Assembly: GCA_030606265.1 (NCBI GenBank)
Contig: JAUWGT010000006.1
Coordinates: 1-33,556, forward strand
From: Candidatus Stahliibacteriota bacterium
Lineage (GTDB): Bacteria > Hydrothermota > Tepidihabitantia > SM23-42
DNA: 33,556 bases
Direction of reading: 5' to 3'
Shown piece after piece: positions 24,207-31,782 of the stretch. A program made the position numbers and the translations under genes. The notes beneath the pieces are model-generated. The model saw only the letters and a list, made by a program, of their open reading frames with translations, searched no databases and had not been told where the DNA came from. How positions within the stretch are numbered: the stretch's first letter is position 1; each line of letters begins with the position of its first letter.

Positions 24207-24471
24207 TTTTCAATACCGCCTAATAAAGATATGCAGCCTTGCAGGAAAAGAGTATTTTCACGTCTCTCCTGCTCAACCATTCGACAAAATGCCTAAAGAT
24301 TGGCAGGGTTTAGTAATAAAAGACCAACATACGAAATTCGTCGTTATTGCTTTTGACGATTGTGACGTGACCGTATTTGTTTCTGGTCGGATGCTCATCG
24401 AACATATCCCCGCAGGATGTGAACAACGGGCACATGCAATAGTCAAGCAAATCATCAAACTATGGCAATAA
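24199..24471 (+). CDS. Small TBP-like-fold protein coupled to sufS
   Basis: 90 residues, no signal and no zinc motif. The opening (FQYRLIKICSLAGKEYFHV, then PFDKMPKDWQGLVIKD) is followed by KFVVIAFDDCDVTVFVSGRMLIEHIP and a C-terminal helix (EQRAHAIVKQIIKLW). The F.SGRM.I core, followed by a helix of spaced Ala and Ile, is strikingly like one repeat of a TATA-binding-protein fold, where the sequence is F.SGKM.I before a long helix. Bacterial TBP-like domains occur in RNase HIII and some glycosylases. The assignment is by pattern only. It overlaps sufS by 8 nt, so it is made with the desulfurase. A sulfur-acceptor role is not supported: only two cysteines are present and no CxxC. Confidence 0.72.
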   Translation: MRDFQYRLIKICSLAGKEYFHVSPAQPFDKMPKDWQGLVIKDQHTKFVVIAFDDCDVTVFVSGRMLIEHIPAGCEQRAHAIVKQIIKLWQ

Positions 24472-24484
24472 ACAACTCGATGTA

Positions 24485-24512
24485 TTGACAGATATTCATA
24501 TTTGATTATAGT
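24485..24512 (+). promoter_or_regulatory. Promoter of the glmU-like operon
   Basis: TTGACA (24485-24490), 16-nt spacer, TATAGT (24507-24512). A GTG in frame with the gene begins five bases later (24518), allowing a leaderless start. With ATG 24545 the leader would be about 27 nt. Confidence 0.65.
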
Positions 24513-24544
24513 TACCTGTGTCAACGCGCAAGAAGTTCCGGGCG

Positions 24545-25477
24545 ATGAATAAATTCAGTGTAATAATATTAGGGGCGGGTATTGGTAAACGCATGTATTC
24601 AAAAACACCTAAGGTCCTTCATAAAATTCTCGGTAGACCGTTAATTTCTTTTATAATCGGCAAGATCAATGCGATAAAATGTGATGAGATCATTGCTGTT
24701 ATCGGAAAGAATACGAAAAGCATCAAGAAAGAACTTGGCAAGACAGTTAGATACGCCGTTCAACCAATACCTCTGGGTACAGGTGACGCTGCAAGAAAAG
24801 GCATCGAGATCGCTACATGTACAAATGTTCTCATCCTCAATGGTGATATTCCTCTATTGAGTGAACATACTCTTAGAGGACTCATCGATCACCATCAACA
24901 GGAAAAAGCCCATTTGACAATCCTGACATGTCTTATGAAAAATCCCTTTGGTTACGGTCGGATATTGAAGGACAAACGCGGTCGGGTATCAGGTATTATT
25001 GAAGATACTGATGCAACGCCCAAACAGCAAAGGGTCAACGAAATCAATGTAGGCGCATACTGTGGAAATAAGCAAATGATTCTCAGCGCTCTGGACGATA
25101 TCAAGCCTCAGAACCAACAGGGTGAACTCTACTTAACTGATATCGTGAAAGAATTGTACAATCAAAGAAAGAGAATCGTTGGATTTAGAATATATGACGA
25201 AGATGAAATGATGGGAATCAATTCTCAATCAGATCTGACTCGTGCACGTCAGATTATTAAAACGAGATGGTTCAATGAACTCATGTCCCAAGGGGTTAGC
25301 ATTGAGGACCCAACAAGTACAGATATCGACCTTTCCGTTAAAGTTGGGAAATTCGTCAACATCAGACCGCACACGCTGATCGAGGGCAAAACCAAAATCA
25401 AGGACGGTACAACAGTAGGACCTTTCACGTGGATTGTCGACGGGAAGAAACGAGCAGTAAAACTCAATGTCAGATAA
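24545..25477 (+). CDS. GlmU-like UDP-GlcNAc pyrophosphorylase, short form
   Basis: Makes UDP-sugar (probably UDP-GlcNAc) from UTP and a sugar 1-phosphate. The Rossmann-like nucleotidyltransferase has VIILGAGIGKRMYSKTPKVLH near the start, QPIPLGTGDAA, LILNGDIPLL with the metal-binding D, and GELYLTDIV, all GlmU-like. After about residue 220 only two or three hexapeptide turns of a left-handed helix remain before the stop, so the acetyltransferase half of GlmU (normally about 456 residues) is missing. The start could be ATG 24545 or an upstream GTG at 24518. ATG is preferred because it begins the family's usual MNKFSVIILGAG. It overlaps the LytR_C gene by 11 nt, in an operon for the envelope and translation. 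Confidence 0.85.
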   Translation: MNKFSVIILGAGIGKRMYSKTPKVLHKILGRPLISFIIGKINAIKCDEIIAVIGKNTKSIKKELGKTVRYAVQPIPLGTGDAARKGIEIATCTNVLILNGDIPLLSEHTLRGLIDHHQQEKAHLTILTCLMKNPFGYGRILKDKRGRVSGIIEDTDATPKQQRVNEINVGAYCGNKQMILSALDDIKPQNQQGELYLTDIVKELYNQRKRIVGFRIYDEDEMMGINSQSDLTRARQIIKTRWFNELMSQGVSIEDPTSTDIDLSVKVGKFVNIRPHTLIEGKTKIKDGTTVGPFTWIVDGKKRAVKLNVR

Positions 25478-25919
25478 GCCGAGAACTAAAATAAGACAAG
25501 CACATACCGGAAAGATTATTATCTACGTATTGATTGTGTTATTAGGTATTTTCCTTGTTTCCTTGGTGCTCATGCTTACGAAAGCAGATCCACAGGAAAT
25601 ATACAAGAAAAATGCCAACATGAGAGTTGAAGTTCTTAATGGTTGTGGTGTCAATAGATTAGCTATCAAAGTAACGAATATCCTAAGGAAAAAGGGATTT
25701 AACGTCGTTCAAGTCGGTAATACCAAAAACCAAGATTTTGAGGAAACAGTAGTAATGGAAAGAAGTAACGAGAATATGATGAACGCAAATTATTTTGCCA
25801 AACAGATAGGTTGCCGGAATATCGATAAAGACGTTGATCCTGCCCTTTATATTGAGATTACTCTTATCATTGGACAGGACTACAAAAAGATTTTTGCCGA
25901 TGTCGAAAAAGAGTTCTGA
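25467..25919 (+). CDS. Membrane protein with LytR C-terminal (LytR_C) domain
   Basis: 150 residues. A basic cytoplasmic N-terminus is followed by one membrane segment (about 16-38) and an extracytoplasmic LytR_C domain: MRVEVLNGCGVNRLAIKVTNILRKKGFNV, then ENMMNANYFAKQIGC, and a closing beta strand YIEITLIIGQDYKKIF. The LytR-CpsA-Psr catalytic domain is absent. LytR_C domains are small cell-envelope modules of uncertain function, often peptidoglycan-associated. It lies between a UDP-sugar synthase and rsfS, overlapping both. Confidence 0.85.
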   Translation: MSDKPRTKIRQAHTGKIIIYVLIVLLGIFLVSLVLMLTKADPQEIYKKNANMRVEVLNGCGVNRLAIKVTNILRKKGFNVVQVGNTKNQDFEETVVMERSNENMMNANYFAKQIGCRNIDKDVDPALYIEITLIIGQDYKKIFADVEKEF

Positions 25920-26271
25920 GACGGTCCCTACCGAAATTTCGCCGACCATAGAGTTAGTCAGATACCTGGCAAAGTCGATCGATGAAAAAAAAGGACATGA
26001 TATCGTGATATTCGATTTAAGGGGAATATCACCGATCACCGACTACTTTGTGATCTGTACTGGATTATCAGATATTCACAATCGAACAATAGCTGAATCA
26101 CTTATTGAATATGAGGAAGCGGTCCATGTTGAGGGAATTGAATCTGGAAATTGGATTCTGCTAGACTACACCGATGTGATCGTTCATATTTTCATGGAAG
26201 AGACAAGACAATTCTACGGCTTGAGTAGACTCTGGGGAGATGCTCCGCAGGTGGATTACGATAGTGATTAG
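25900..26271 (+). CDS. rsfS: Ribosomal silencing factor RsfS
   Basis: Binds L14 (uL14) of the large subunit and blocks subunit joining in starvation. 123 residues from ATG 25900. Family marks are YFVICTGLSDIHNRTIAESL, then W-x-LLDYTDVIVHIFMEETRQFYGLSRLWGDAP. The open frame extends upstream, but family length and the 20-nt overlap with the LytR_C gene favour 25900. In many bacteria rsfS is next to a LytR-family gene and nadD; here it follows LytR_C and precedes argS. Confidence 0.93.
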   Translation: MSKKSSETVPTEISPTIELVRYLAKSIDEKKGHDIVIFDLRGISPITDYFVICTGLSDIHNRTIAESLIEYEEAVHVEGIESGNWILLDYTDVIVHIFMEETRQFYGLSRLWGDAPQVDYDSD

Positions 26272-27844
26272 ACAACAACTCAAAATAATTCTGCAGAAGC
26301 TCTTTCCAGAAGAAAAAATTACAATTGACCATGTACCAAGGGAAAAACAAGGGGATTATTCGACAAATATCGCATTTAGGATCGCGGCTCAGAAGAAAGC
26401 ACAGCCATATGAAACAGCACAGGAAATCGCTTCACGAATTCAGCATCCCATGATAGAGAGCATTTCTGTACACAAACCGGCATTTATAAATTTCACCATC
26501 AGCAATGACTATGTGCTCGAGAAACTACTCGGGGAACCAGAAGTGCTCGATATCGGAAAAGGACAGAAAATCATGATCGAATTCGTCAGCGCCAACCCGA
26601 CCGGACCAATCAATATTGTAAGTGCACGTGCTGCTGCAGTTGGTGACTCACTTGTTAGATTACTGAACCGGACTGGGTACAAAACAGTCTCTGAATACTA
26701 TGTCAATGATGGGGGCAAACAATCACGTCTCCTTGCTGAAAGCATCAGACAAAGGATCAGGGAACTGAATGGTAAAACTGTAGAGCTACCAAAGGGCGGC
26801 TATTATGGTGATTACATAATAGATTTAGCTAAGAAGATTAAAGAAAAAGGTATAACGGACCTTGAGAAAATAAGAGAATATGCAATCGAGTATTTCATAA
26901 AAGAACATAAGCAAATACTCCACAAGTTTGGCGTTGAATTCAACAACTGGATTCGGGAATCCGCGATATGTAAAAAAGGACGTGTCGATGAAGTGTTAGA
27001 TCTATTCCGAGAAAGAGACCTGAGCTATATGAAAGATGGTGCAGTCTGGCTAAGAACAACCAAGTTCGGTGACAACGAAGATCGCGTGATCATTAAGTCT
27101 GACAAAGACCATACATACACATACCTGCTAGTTGATGTTGCTTATCACCTTGATAAAATGAAGAGACGACATGATCGACTTATCAATATATGGGGACCAG
27201 ATCATCAAGCTCAAATAAAAAGTCTGCAATGCGGAATAATGGCCATTGGGTATCCTGGCGATACGCTTGAAGTATTCATTGTTCAACAGGTACACCTAAC
27301 AGAAGCAGGGAAATCAGTGAAGATGAGTAAGCGAGCAGGCACAATAAAAACACTTGTAGAATTACTAGACCATATACCAAAAGACGTGGTCAGATTTTTC
27401 TTGCTGATGAGATCCAATTCCCAGCACCTTGATTTTGATCTCGCTCTCGCATTGGAGCAGTCCGATGAAAACCCTGTATATTATGTTCAGTATGCTCATG
27501 CACGAATAAAGAGCATTATAAGAAAAGCCCAAGAACAGGGTATTGAATACAGCGATAATTTTGACAATAAGATCATAAAGGAACGGGAAGAAATCGTCCT
27601 TGCTAAAACCGTGCTCAAATATGCTGAAGTAATCGAAGATGCTGTAAGGAATTTCGAACCTTACATTCTCACTTATTATCTCATTGATCTTGCACGGATA
27701 TTCCATTACTTCTACCAGAAACAAAGAGTTATAAATGAGAACAGAGAACTTACGCAAGCCCGTCTTGCGCTAATTAATAAAACAGCAGAAACAATCAAAA
27801 GCGGGCTTGAAATACTTGGTATTTCATGTCCGGAAAGGATGTAG
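26264..27844 (+). CDS. argS: Arginyl-tRNA synthetase
   Basis: Class I synthetase charging tRNA-Arg. 526 residues from GTG 26264, which overlaps the rsfS stop; an upstream ATG at 26240 is less likely. Domains: N-terminal Add-1 region (1-85), Rossmann catalytic domain beginning IEFVSANPTGP, with EYYVNDGGKQ and HTYTYLLVDVAYHLDK, then KMSKR at 353-357, and a helical anticodon-binding domain ending with IFHYFYQKQRV and ALINKTAETIKSGLEILGI. The position of HIGH reads NIVS (117-120, GPINIVSARAA) instead of the H-x-GH of most ArgRS, while KMSKR is intact. The protein looks otherwise complete. Confidence 0.94.
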   Translation: MIRQQLKIILQKLFPEEKITIDHVPREKQGDYSTNIAFRIAAQKKAQPYETAQEIASRIQHPMIESISVHKPAFINFTISNDYVLEKLLGEPEVLDIGKGQKIMIEFVSANPTGPINIVSARAAAVGDSLVRLLNRTGYKTVSEYYVNDGGKQSRLLAESIRQRIRELNGKTVELPKGGYYGDYIIDLAKKIKEKGITDLEKIREYAIEYFIKEHKQILHKFGVEFNNWIRESAICKKGRVDEVLDLFRERDLSYMKDGAVWLRTTKFGDNEDRVIIKSDKDHTYTYLLVDVAYHLDKMKRRHDRLINIWGPDHQAQIKSLQCGIMAIGYPGDTLEVFIVQQVHLTEAGKSVKMSKRAGTIKTLVELLDHIPKDVVRFFLLMRSNSQHLDFDLALALEQSDENPVYYVQYAHARIKSIIRKAQEQGIEYSDNFDNKIIKEREEIVLAKTVLKYAEVIEDAVRNFEPYILTYYLIDLARIFHYFYQKQRVINENRELTQARLALINKTAETIKSGLEILGISCPERM

Positions 27845-27930
27845 TGAATAAAATACCTAAATACCTAAACACCTAAATACCTAAAAATTTAGGCAATTTA
27901 GGCATTTTGGACTTTTAGGTGTTTGCTTTT
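27845..27930 (+). repeat. CCTAAATA tandem array folding onto inverted TTTAGG copies
   Basis: CCTAAA occurs four times at exact 8-nt steps (27856, 27864, 27872, 27880). Three inverted TTTAGG copies follow (27888, 27897, 27914). The outer arms AAACACCTAAA (27867-27877) and TTTAGGTGTTT (27914-27924) are perfect complements, 11 bp. In RNA this would be a nested hairpin between argS and the EIIA gene. Confidence 0.7.
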
Positions 27931-27943
27931 TAAAGGAGGTTAG

Positions 27944-28411
27944 ATGAATCTTGCAAGTCTACTATCAAAGGATAGAATAATTCTATCTCTTAAACCAGGT
28001 AAAAAAGAAAAGGTTATAGAAGACCTGGTGTACGCAATTAAGAAAGGAACTGACGCAGAACTCATTGTTTCAACATTACTGAAACGAGAAGAACTTGGTT
28101 CAACCGGGATCGGCAAAGGTATTGCAATCCCCCACTGTCGTTCTCTGGCAGTTGACAAATTGGAAATCGCGGTCGGTCGAACGACAAAACCGATGAAGTT
28201 CAATGCTATTGACAAAAAACCTGTCTCTTTGATTTTTCTGATAATTGCACCACCGCAAGATCCAGGCAACCAATATCTGATTACCTTGGGCAAGATTGTG
28301 CAGATCGCAAAAGTAATGGCTAAGAAGAAACTGATCAGTAAACCGAACACACCAGATGAATTCATCACATTGATTAACCAGGTCGAAAAAGACCTCAAGA
28401 AAAGGAACTGA
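27944..28411 (+). CDS. PTS EIIA domain protein (PtsN/fructose type)
   Basis: 155 residues, single EIIA type-2 domain. The phospho-histidine is H64 in GKGIAIPHCR, preceded by LLKREELGSTGIG. The second conserved block is PVSLIFLIIAPP, followed by YLITLGKIVQIAK. No EIIB, EIIC or HPr is nearby, so it is more likely a regulatory (PtsN-like) phospho-carrier than part of a sugar transporter. The ATG at 27944 has AAAGGAGGT, one of the best Shine-Dalgarno sequences here, just after the CCTAAATA hairpin. It sits one base before the zinc-ribbon gene. Confidence 0.9.
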   Translation: MNLASLLSKDRIILSLKPGKKEKVIEDLVYAIKKGTDAELIVSTLLKREELGSTGIGKGIAIPHCRSLAVDKLEIAVGRTTKPMKFNAIDKKPVSLIFLIIAPPQDPGNQYLITLGKIVQIAKVMAKKKLISKPNTPDEFITLINQVEKDLKKRN

Positions 28412-28412
28412 T

Positions 28413-28760
28413 ATGTCATCGGGAATAGTAGAAATGCATCTCAAGTTACTCTTCGACCTCGACAATTTGCTGAATGACATAGATGAACCGAAGTATAAGA
28501 AAATCGGTTTCAAAGTGGAACAAGAGGAAAAACAATCTCTGCTTAGAACGAGAAAAGCTCTGCTGAAAAAACTGCCACGCGACATGGCCGATGTATATGA
28601 GCGTTTGAAAGAACGGTATCAACGCGCGATTGCACCAGTTGACAACGGTTTCTGCTTTGGCTGTTTTCAAAAACTACCGACTGAACTATTGACACAAACC
28701 AAAGGGATGATCACCTGTCCCAATTGCGGAAGGATTTTATACTGGCGGAAAAAACAATAA
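28413..28760 (+). CDS. Coiled-coil zinc-ribbon protein (C4 type)
   Basis: 115 residues. A helical, charged N-terminal two thirds (about 10-72) probably forms a coiled-coil hairpin. The C-terminal ribbon has C81-x2-C84 (CFGC) and C102-x2-C105 (CPNCGRILYW). It matches the short C4-type zinc-ribbon/CdsZ-like proteins proposed to bind nucleic acid; their role is not settled. This copy has a shorter coil than the usual ~240-residue proteins. It follows the EIIA gene by one base and overlaps the next frame. Confidence 0.82.
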   Translation: MSSGIVEMHLKLLFDLDNLLNDIDEPKYKKIGFKVEQEEKQSLLRTRKALLKKLPRDMADVYERLKERYQRAIAPVDNGFCFGCFQKLPTELLTQTKGMITCPNCGRILYWRKKQ

Positions 28761-30250
28761 ACCAAAAACTTCCTCTATTATTAATAATATTCACAATCAT
28801 TCTTATAAACATTGTTCATCTCGGTGATACAAGCCTAACAGACTGGGATGAAGGCGTCTTTGCCCTGCAAAGCCAATGGTTTGCAAGTCTTGGCGACCAG
28901 GGTAAACCATTCAACTTCCAGACCCCTCCCCTATACCAATTGCTTTTAGCAGGTTCATTCAAAATCTTCGGGTATAAGACATTCGTCTTACACCTCATTG
29001 CCTTGGTCGCTTCTTGCATCGGAGCATCTATCGTCTTCCATTTATCAAAGATGTTGTCTACTCAACAGGATGCTATTATCGCCACTATCCTCTTTGCCTC
29101 AACCGAGTTCTTTCTTTTTTTCTCAAGGTCTGGCTTGAGTGACGCAGTTTTTCTCTGTTTCTTTCTTGCATCTATTCTTTTCTTCTTCAGGTGTCTAAAA
29201 CTGAACATGGAAAGTCAGTTTCTATATGCTGGGCTGTTTCTTATTCTTGCTTCATACACCAAGTACTCGGCATTCCCTCTTTTCATTTCATATTTTATTA
29301 TTGGTTTACTACATAAGAAAAGCCTCAAAGCTAAATGGTTTTTTTATTCGCTTGTTCTGCCAGTACTCCTCATTTTACCATACTTCCTCTTGCTGATTAA
29401 ATTCCTCCCTCTGCATGAGCTCAGCACACGTCACATTAGTTTCTTGGGCATCAATCACATAAAATTCCTCTTCTACATTTTAGTATTCGCACCAATACCA
29501 TTCCTTTTTACTGTTCTATACATAATTTTCAATGTCAGGAACATCAAAAAATGGGATATCTACTTCATAATCTTATTAGCCATATTCATTTTTATTCTCG
29601 GCTTCTACTACCCATATTTCAGACTTGCATATCCGTTAATACCACTTTTCTCAATAATGGCTTATAGATTTGTCAAACAAACAAAACGATATAAACCCTA
29701 CATTATCGCAGCCTCGGTTATGATATCCTTGATACTGAGTGCAAAAACAGTTATATATAAAAGTAATGTACCAGAAAAAATCGGGGATTTTGTTAACAAT
29801 TATGTTAAACAAAATGATATAAAATATATTTATACAGTAGTACCACCAAATATTGATTTTTATATTGATGGATCAATCGCCATTCCTGAAGGACATCACT
29901 GGTTAACAATAGGCAATAGGTTCCCTGTATTCTTAAAGAATAGAAAGATTATCTATCGTGAAGAAAATGAATTACTGGAGGAAGAGAAAATACTTCTTGT
30001 ACACGCAACAATCTTCGATACTATTAAACACGATAATTCATCGCTTTATGATCTCGGCATAAAGTTGGTAAGCATTGAATTTATTGATGCTCCGGTATAT
30101 TATAAAGACATCTATAATCCAGAAAGAGCAATCAGACAAATCTATGAGGTTTATATCTTTGAAACTGAAAAGCTCAGTAAGGTGATTGATGATTTGTGGG
30201 CACTAGGTTTTAATCGTGAAGTACACATTAGATATCTAGATATACAATAA
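28724..30250 (+). CDS. GT-C membrane glycosyltransferase (PMT/GT39-like)
   Basis: 508 residues, about ten membrane segments, then a soluble C-terminal domain from about residue 350. The first periplasmic loop has the GT-C acidic motif DWDEGVFAL (D40-W-D42-E43), as in ArnT/PMT enzymes that use polyprenyl-phosphate sugars. The QTPPLYQLLLAGSFKIFG block is typical. The acceptor is unknown; protein or envelope glycan glycosylation is likely. The start is uncertain. TTG 28724 overlaps the zinc-ribbon gene by 37 nt and has no Shine-Dalgarno; an in-frame CTG at 28742 would lie seven bases after GGAAGG. It pairs with a second GT-C gene four bases on. Confidence 0.88.
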   Translation: MRKDFILAEKTINQKLPLLLIIFTIILINIVHLGDTSLTDWDEGVFALQSQWFASLGDQGKPFNFQTPPLYQLLLAGSFKIFGYKTFVLHLIALVASCIGASIVFHLSKMLSTQQDAIIATILFASTEFFLFFSRSGLSDAVFLCFFLASILFFFRCLKLNMESQFLYAGLFLILASYTKYSAFPLFISYFIIGLLHKKSLKAKWFFYSLVLPVLLILPYFLLLIKFLPLHELSTRHISFLGINHIKFLFYILVFAPIPFLFTVLYIIFNVRNIKKWDIYFIILLAIFIFILGFYYPYFRLAYPLIPLFSIMAYRFVKQTKRYKPYIIAASVMISLILSAKTVIYKSNVPEKIGDFVNNYVKQNDIKYIYTVVPPNIDFYIDGSIAIPEGHHWLTIGNRFPVFLKNRKIIYREENELLEEEKILLVHATIFDTIKHDNSSLYDLGIKLVSIEFIDAPVYYKDIYNPERAIRQIYEVYIFETEKLSKVIDDLWALGFNREVHIRYLDIQ

Positions 30251-30254
30251 TGAA

Positions 30255-31766
30255 ATGAATAAGCACAGTGTGCTGTTACTATTATCCCTAATTATTTTTC
30301 TTGGTGTTACTCTTTCAGTTTTCAGGATTAACCGTTCTCTCTGGTTGGATGAGGCTTTCAGCGTATATGTCGCAGAACAAGGTGTTCATGGAATAATCAG
30401 TAGCGCTGCGAACGACAGCAGCCCGCCATTCTATTACATGATTCTATCAATTTGGATTAAATGCTTTGGAAATAGTGAAATCTCCATTAGGGCTCTCTCT
30501 ACCGTGTTTTATTTACTTGGGATTATTGTAATCTACAAGTTAAGTGCTTCAATATTTGATAGTAGACTGAAAGGTTTGCTGTGTGCCTTCCTTCTTATGG
30601 TAAGCCCACTCGCAGTAGACCATGCGCAAAACGGCAGAATGTACGCTCTCTTGTGCCTCCTAACAATAGTCTCACTCTTTTTATTCTTGAAAATATTCTT
30701 GGGTAAGACAAATTCAATATGGCTCTTCACATTATATATAGTAATTAATACAATCGGAACGTTCACACACTACTATTTCTTTTTCGTCCTGTTTGCACAA
30801 GTGATTTCTGTTCTTACTTTGGCTGAGAAAAGAACAAGATGCCTACTCTCAATATTTATATCAATACTTCCCTTCCTGCTACTGTGGATGCCAATTCAAA
30901 TAGAACAGATGCATTCGGGCGCCACATCTTGGATCACAAAACCGAATTTGTATGCTTTACGAGGTGCTATATTATATTTCTATGGTGGTCGACTTTCGCT
31001 AGTGATATATGCAATAGTTCTCGTATTAATAGTTTTCAAAATTGACAAAAGAATAGCATTTCGCAGTCTAACCGAAATTAAAGAATTTTTCTGCGAAAAA
31101 CGATTGATCGTACTTCTGATATTTTTTCTGACATCACTTCTAACTCCATGGTTTATTTCGCAGCTACACCCGATCTTCCACGTAAGAAGAAGTGTGATCA
31201 TTGCACTACCCCCTCTGGCTACAGTGACTGCGGTCTGTATAGCGAAATTTGTAAATAAACGATTCTTTGTTTTGATAACCACCGTTTTTATTATATTATC
31301 ACAGCAAATTTGGATAAAAGATGTACTGAAACCAGAAAACTACAGTGATCGAACTACAGCCCAATATCTCAGTAATAAAATCAGAACGAGAGATGTGATG
31401 ATATTCACTAGTCTCAGCCGTCTATCCATCGAATACTATATGAAGAAAATTGGTTGGCATGACTCGCCAATCATGATTTCATACCCTAATGAAATAACAT
31501 CACACCCAGGGTGGAGGGATGTAAAAAGTATGCTAGATGCAAAGGACAGACTAGAACAAGAAGCTGACAGGTTAATAGATTCTATACGTGATCTACCAAC
31601 ATACAAAGATACTGTGGGAGTCTGGTTATTCTACGGCTTTGATACTAAGATTGGGAATATTATTAAGAACAAGTTGGAATCACAATTCACCTTTGAGAAA
31701 CAACTTTATTTAAAGGGATCCTTTTTTACCTCAATACTTAAATACAATGCTGTACAGAACAATTGA
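30255..31766 (+). CDS. GT-C membrane glycosyltransferase (GT39-like), second copy
   Basis: 503 residues, about ten membrane segments and a C-terminal soluble part from about residue 365. The GT-C motif is WLDEAFSVYVAE (D32-E33), followed by NDSSPPFYYMILSIWIKCFGNSEI, the usual second block. It differs clearly from the preceding gene and is not a recent duplicate. The two enzymes may act in sequence on one lipid-linked glycan (inference). It starts at ATG 30255 four bases after the previous stop. The 3' end converges on an FG-GAP gene 16 bp away, with no clear terminator between them. Confidence 0.9.
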   Translation: MNKHSVLLLLSLIIFLGVTLSVFRINRSLWLDEAFSVYVAEQGVHGIISSAANDSSPPFYYMILSIWIKCFGNSEISIRALSTVFYLLGIIVIYKLSASIFDSRLKGLLCAFLLMVSPLAVDHAQNGRMYALLCLLTIVSLFLFLKIFLGKTNSIWLFTLYIVINTIGTFTHYYFFFVLFAQVISVLTLAEKRTRCLLSIFISILPFLLLWMPIQIEQMHSGATSWITKPNLYALRGAILYFYGGRLSLVIYAIVLVLIVFKIDKRIAFRSLTEIKEFFCEKRLIVLLIFFLTSLLTPWFISQLHPIFHVRRSVIIALPPLATVTAVCIAKFVNKRFFVLITTVFIILSQQIWIKDVLKPENYSDRTTAQYLSNKIRTRDVMIFTSLSRLSIEYYMKKIGWHDSPIMISYPNEITSHPGWRDVKSMLDAKDRLEQEADRLIDSIRDLPTYKDTVGVWLFYGFDTKIGNIIKNKLESQFTFEKQLYLKGSFFTSILKYNAVQNN

Positions 31767-31782
31767 ACAAACTGTCCATCAG

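Noticed and set aside
25834-25899. N-terminal extension of RsfS
   Set aside because: It lies wholly within the LytR_C gene and the added hydrophobic residues are foreign to RsfS.
27365-27757. 130-codon minus-strand frame inside argS
   Set aside because: It opposes the ArgRS anticodon-binding domain and has no start context or family features.
27856-27885. Possible CRISPR array
   Set aside because: The period is only 8 nt, there are no spacers and no cas genes; it is a short tandem array.
28100-28585. 161-codon open frame on the minus strand across the EIIA and zinc-ribbon genes
   Set aside because: It is antisense to two well-supported genes with recognisable motifs and has no family-like pattern.
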